This document shows positions 63,752-64,000 of a stretch of DNA of 64,000 bases, one piece after another. Source of the DNA: Litoreibacter janthinus (GTDB lineage Bacteria > Pseudomonadota > Alphaproteobacteria > Rhodobacterales > Rhodobacteraceae). Under the pieces are notes generated by a model. That model made no database searches. It was not told where the DNA came from and was given only the letters and a program-made list of their open reading frames with translations. The position numbers and the translations under genes were made by a program. Each line of letters opens with the position of its first letter. Positions within the stretch are counted from its first letter, which is position 1. Location of the stretch: positions 286,251 to 350,250 of the forward strand of contig NZ_FOYO01000001.1 of the NCBI RefSeq assembly GCF_900111945.1, given 5' to 3'.

Positions 63752-64000
63752 TTTCCTAGGTCCGCTTTGATTTCCTGCTTTTTATCACTCTTGAGTTGCT
63801 CTACGCGCTCGCGCGCCTCTTTGTGTCGGCGGTCTTTCTGAGACAAATAAACCTTGGCAGCCAGCTTTGACCTCATAGACGAACGGACAAGTCTCGCTTC
63901 GACAAAGTTCCGCTCCGAGGTGGCCCATTTGGACAAATACGAAAAGCCACCGCCCAGGTCTACTCCGTCAGCCATACCTTCGAGGCATTTGATGATCTCG
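63748..64000 (-). CDS. C-terminal part of a gene cut by the window edge
   Basis: The minus-strand frame is open from the right edge to the TGA at 63748-63750 and shows 83 codons. An ATG at 63975 exists, but coding-like sequence (EIIKCLEG) continues past it, so the real start is outside. The visible end is basic and helical (RSSMRSKLAAKVYLSQKDRR). I do not recognise it. It is coupled to the acyltransferase by a TTGA overlap and so belongs to the polysaccharide cluster. Confidence 0.6.
   Translation of the reverse strand, partial: EIIKCLEGMADGVDLGGGFSYLSKWATSERNFVEARLVRSSMRSKLAAKVYLSQKDRRHKEARERVEQLKSDKKQEIKADLGN

Overview
The window reads as a chromosomal segment of a marine alphaproteobacterium of the Rhodobacterales (Roseobacter group). 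The grounds are the aerobic cobalamin genes with CbtAB and CobN, the block rpsT - dnaA - dnaN - recF - gyrB, UbiE/UbiB, and the family-level look of almost every protein. This is inferred from protein resemblance only, because there is no 16S gene here. The DNA is mostly high in G+C and densely coded. I see no rRNA or tRNA gene, CRISPR array, insertion sequence or integrase.

Layout. 1-17.2 kb: a glutathionyl-hydroquinone reductase, a degenerate receiver protein, then cobalamin genes in three blocks: DUF1636-cobC-cobD; a B12-riboswitch-led run cbtB-cbtA-cobW-GNAT-cobN-GNAT; and cobO. Between them lie an MltB-type transglycosylase, an H-NS-like protein and smc. 17.2-25 kb: a ThDP enzyme, a VOC protein, a MaoC-like dehydratase, a split MnmC pair (FAD oxidoreductase and MnmD), a DMT exporter and an Slt. 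25-30.6 kb: dapA, glsA, smpB, sseA, an aromatic aminotransferase, a small SLT lipoprotein and a YhhQ transporter. 30.6-31.1 kb: a gap holding a structured RNA with a masked, 16S-complementary Shine-Dalgarno, an 18-codon ORF, a perfect DnaA-box sequence and a strong terminator. 31-40 kb: a DEAD-box helicase with a Lys/Pro-rich repeat tail, arfB, a probable amino-alcohol kinase/phospho-lyase pair, pncA-pncB, trhO and a geranylgeranyl-reductase-like flavoprotein. 40-44 kb: an AT-richer flagellar island (flgN, flgJ, fliK, flgD) joined to a decapitated fliP. 44-56 kb: ubiB-ubiE, mutM, an enoyl-CoA hydratase and the replication block. 56-64 kb: an RTX-tailed GDSL esterase and a surface-polysaccharide cluster (lyase-like secreted protein, GT4, two SDR enzymes, a sugar nucleotidyltransferase, a CelD-like acyltransferase and a gene cut by the edge).

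How it fits together. Cobalamin synthesis is the main theme of the left part: B12 sensing by the riboswitch controls cobalt uptake (CbtAB), a metallochaperone GTPase (CobW) and cobalt insertion (CobN), while CobO, CobC and CobD act later. Two independent stalled-ribosome rescue proteins (SmpB, ArfB) and three tRNA-wobble genes (MnmD, TrhO, YhhQ) make translation quality a second theme. The most interesting non-standard items are the RNA element at 30.64-30.85 kb, the kinase/phospho-lyase pair at 33.7-36.0 kb and the broken fliP at 40.5-40.7 kb.
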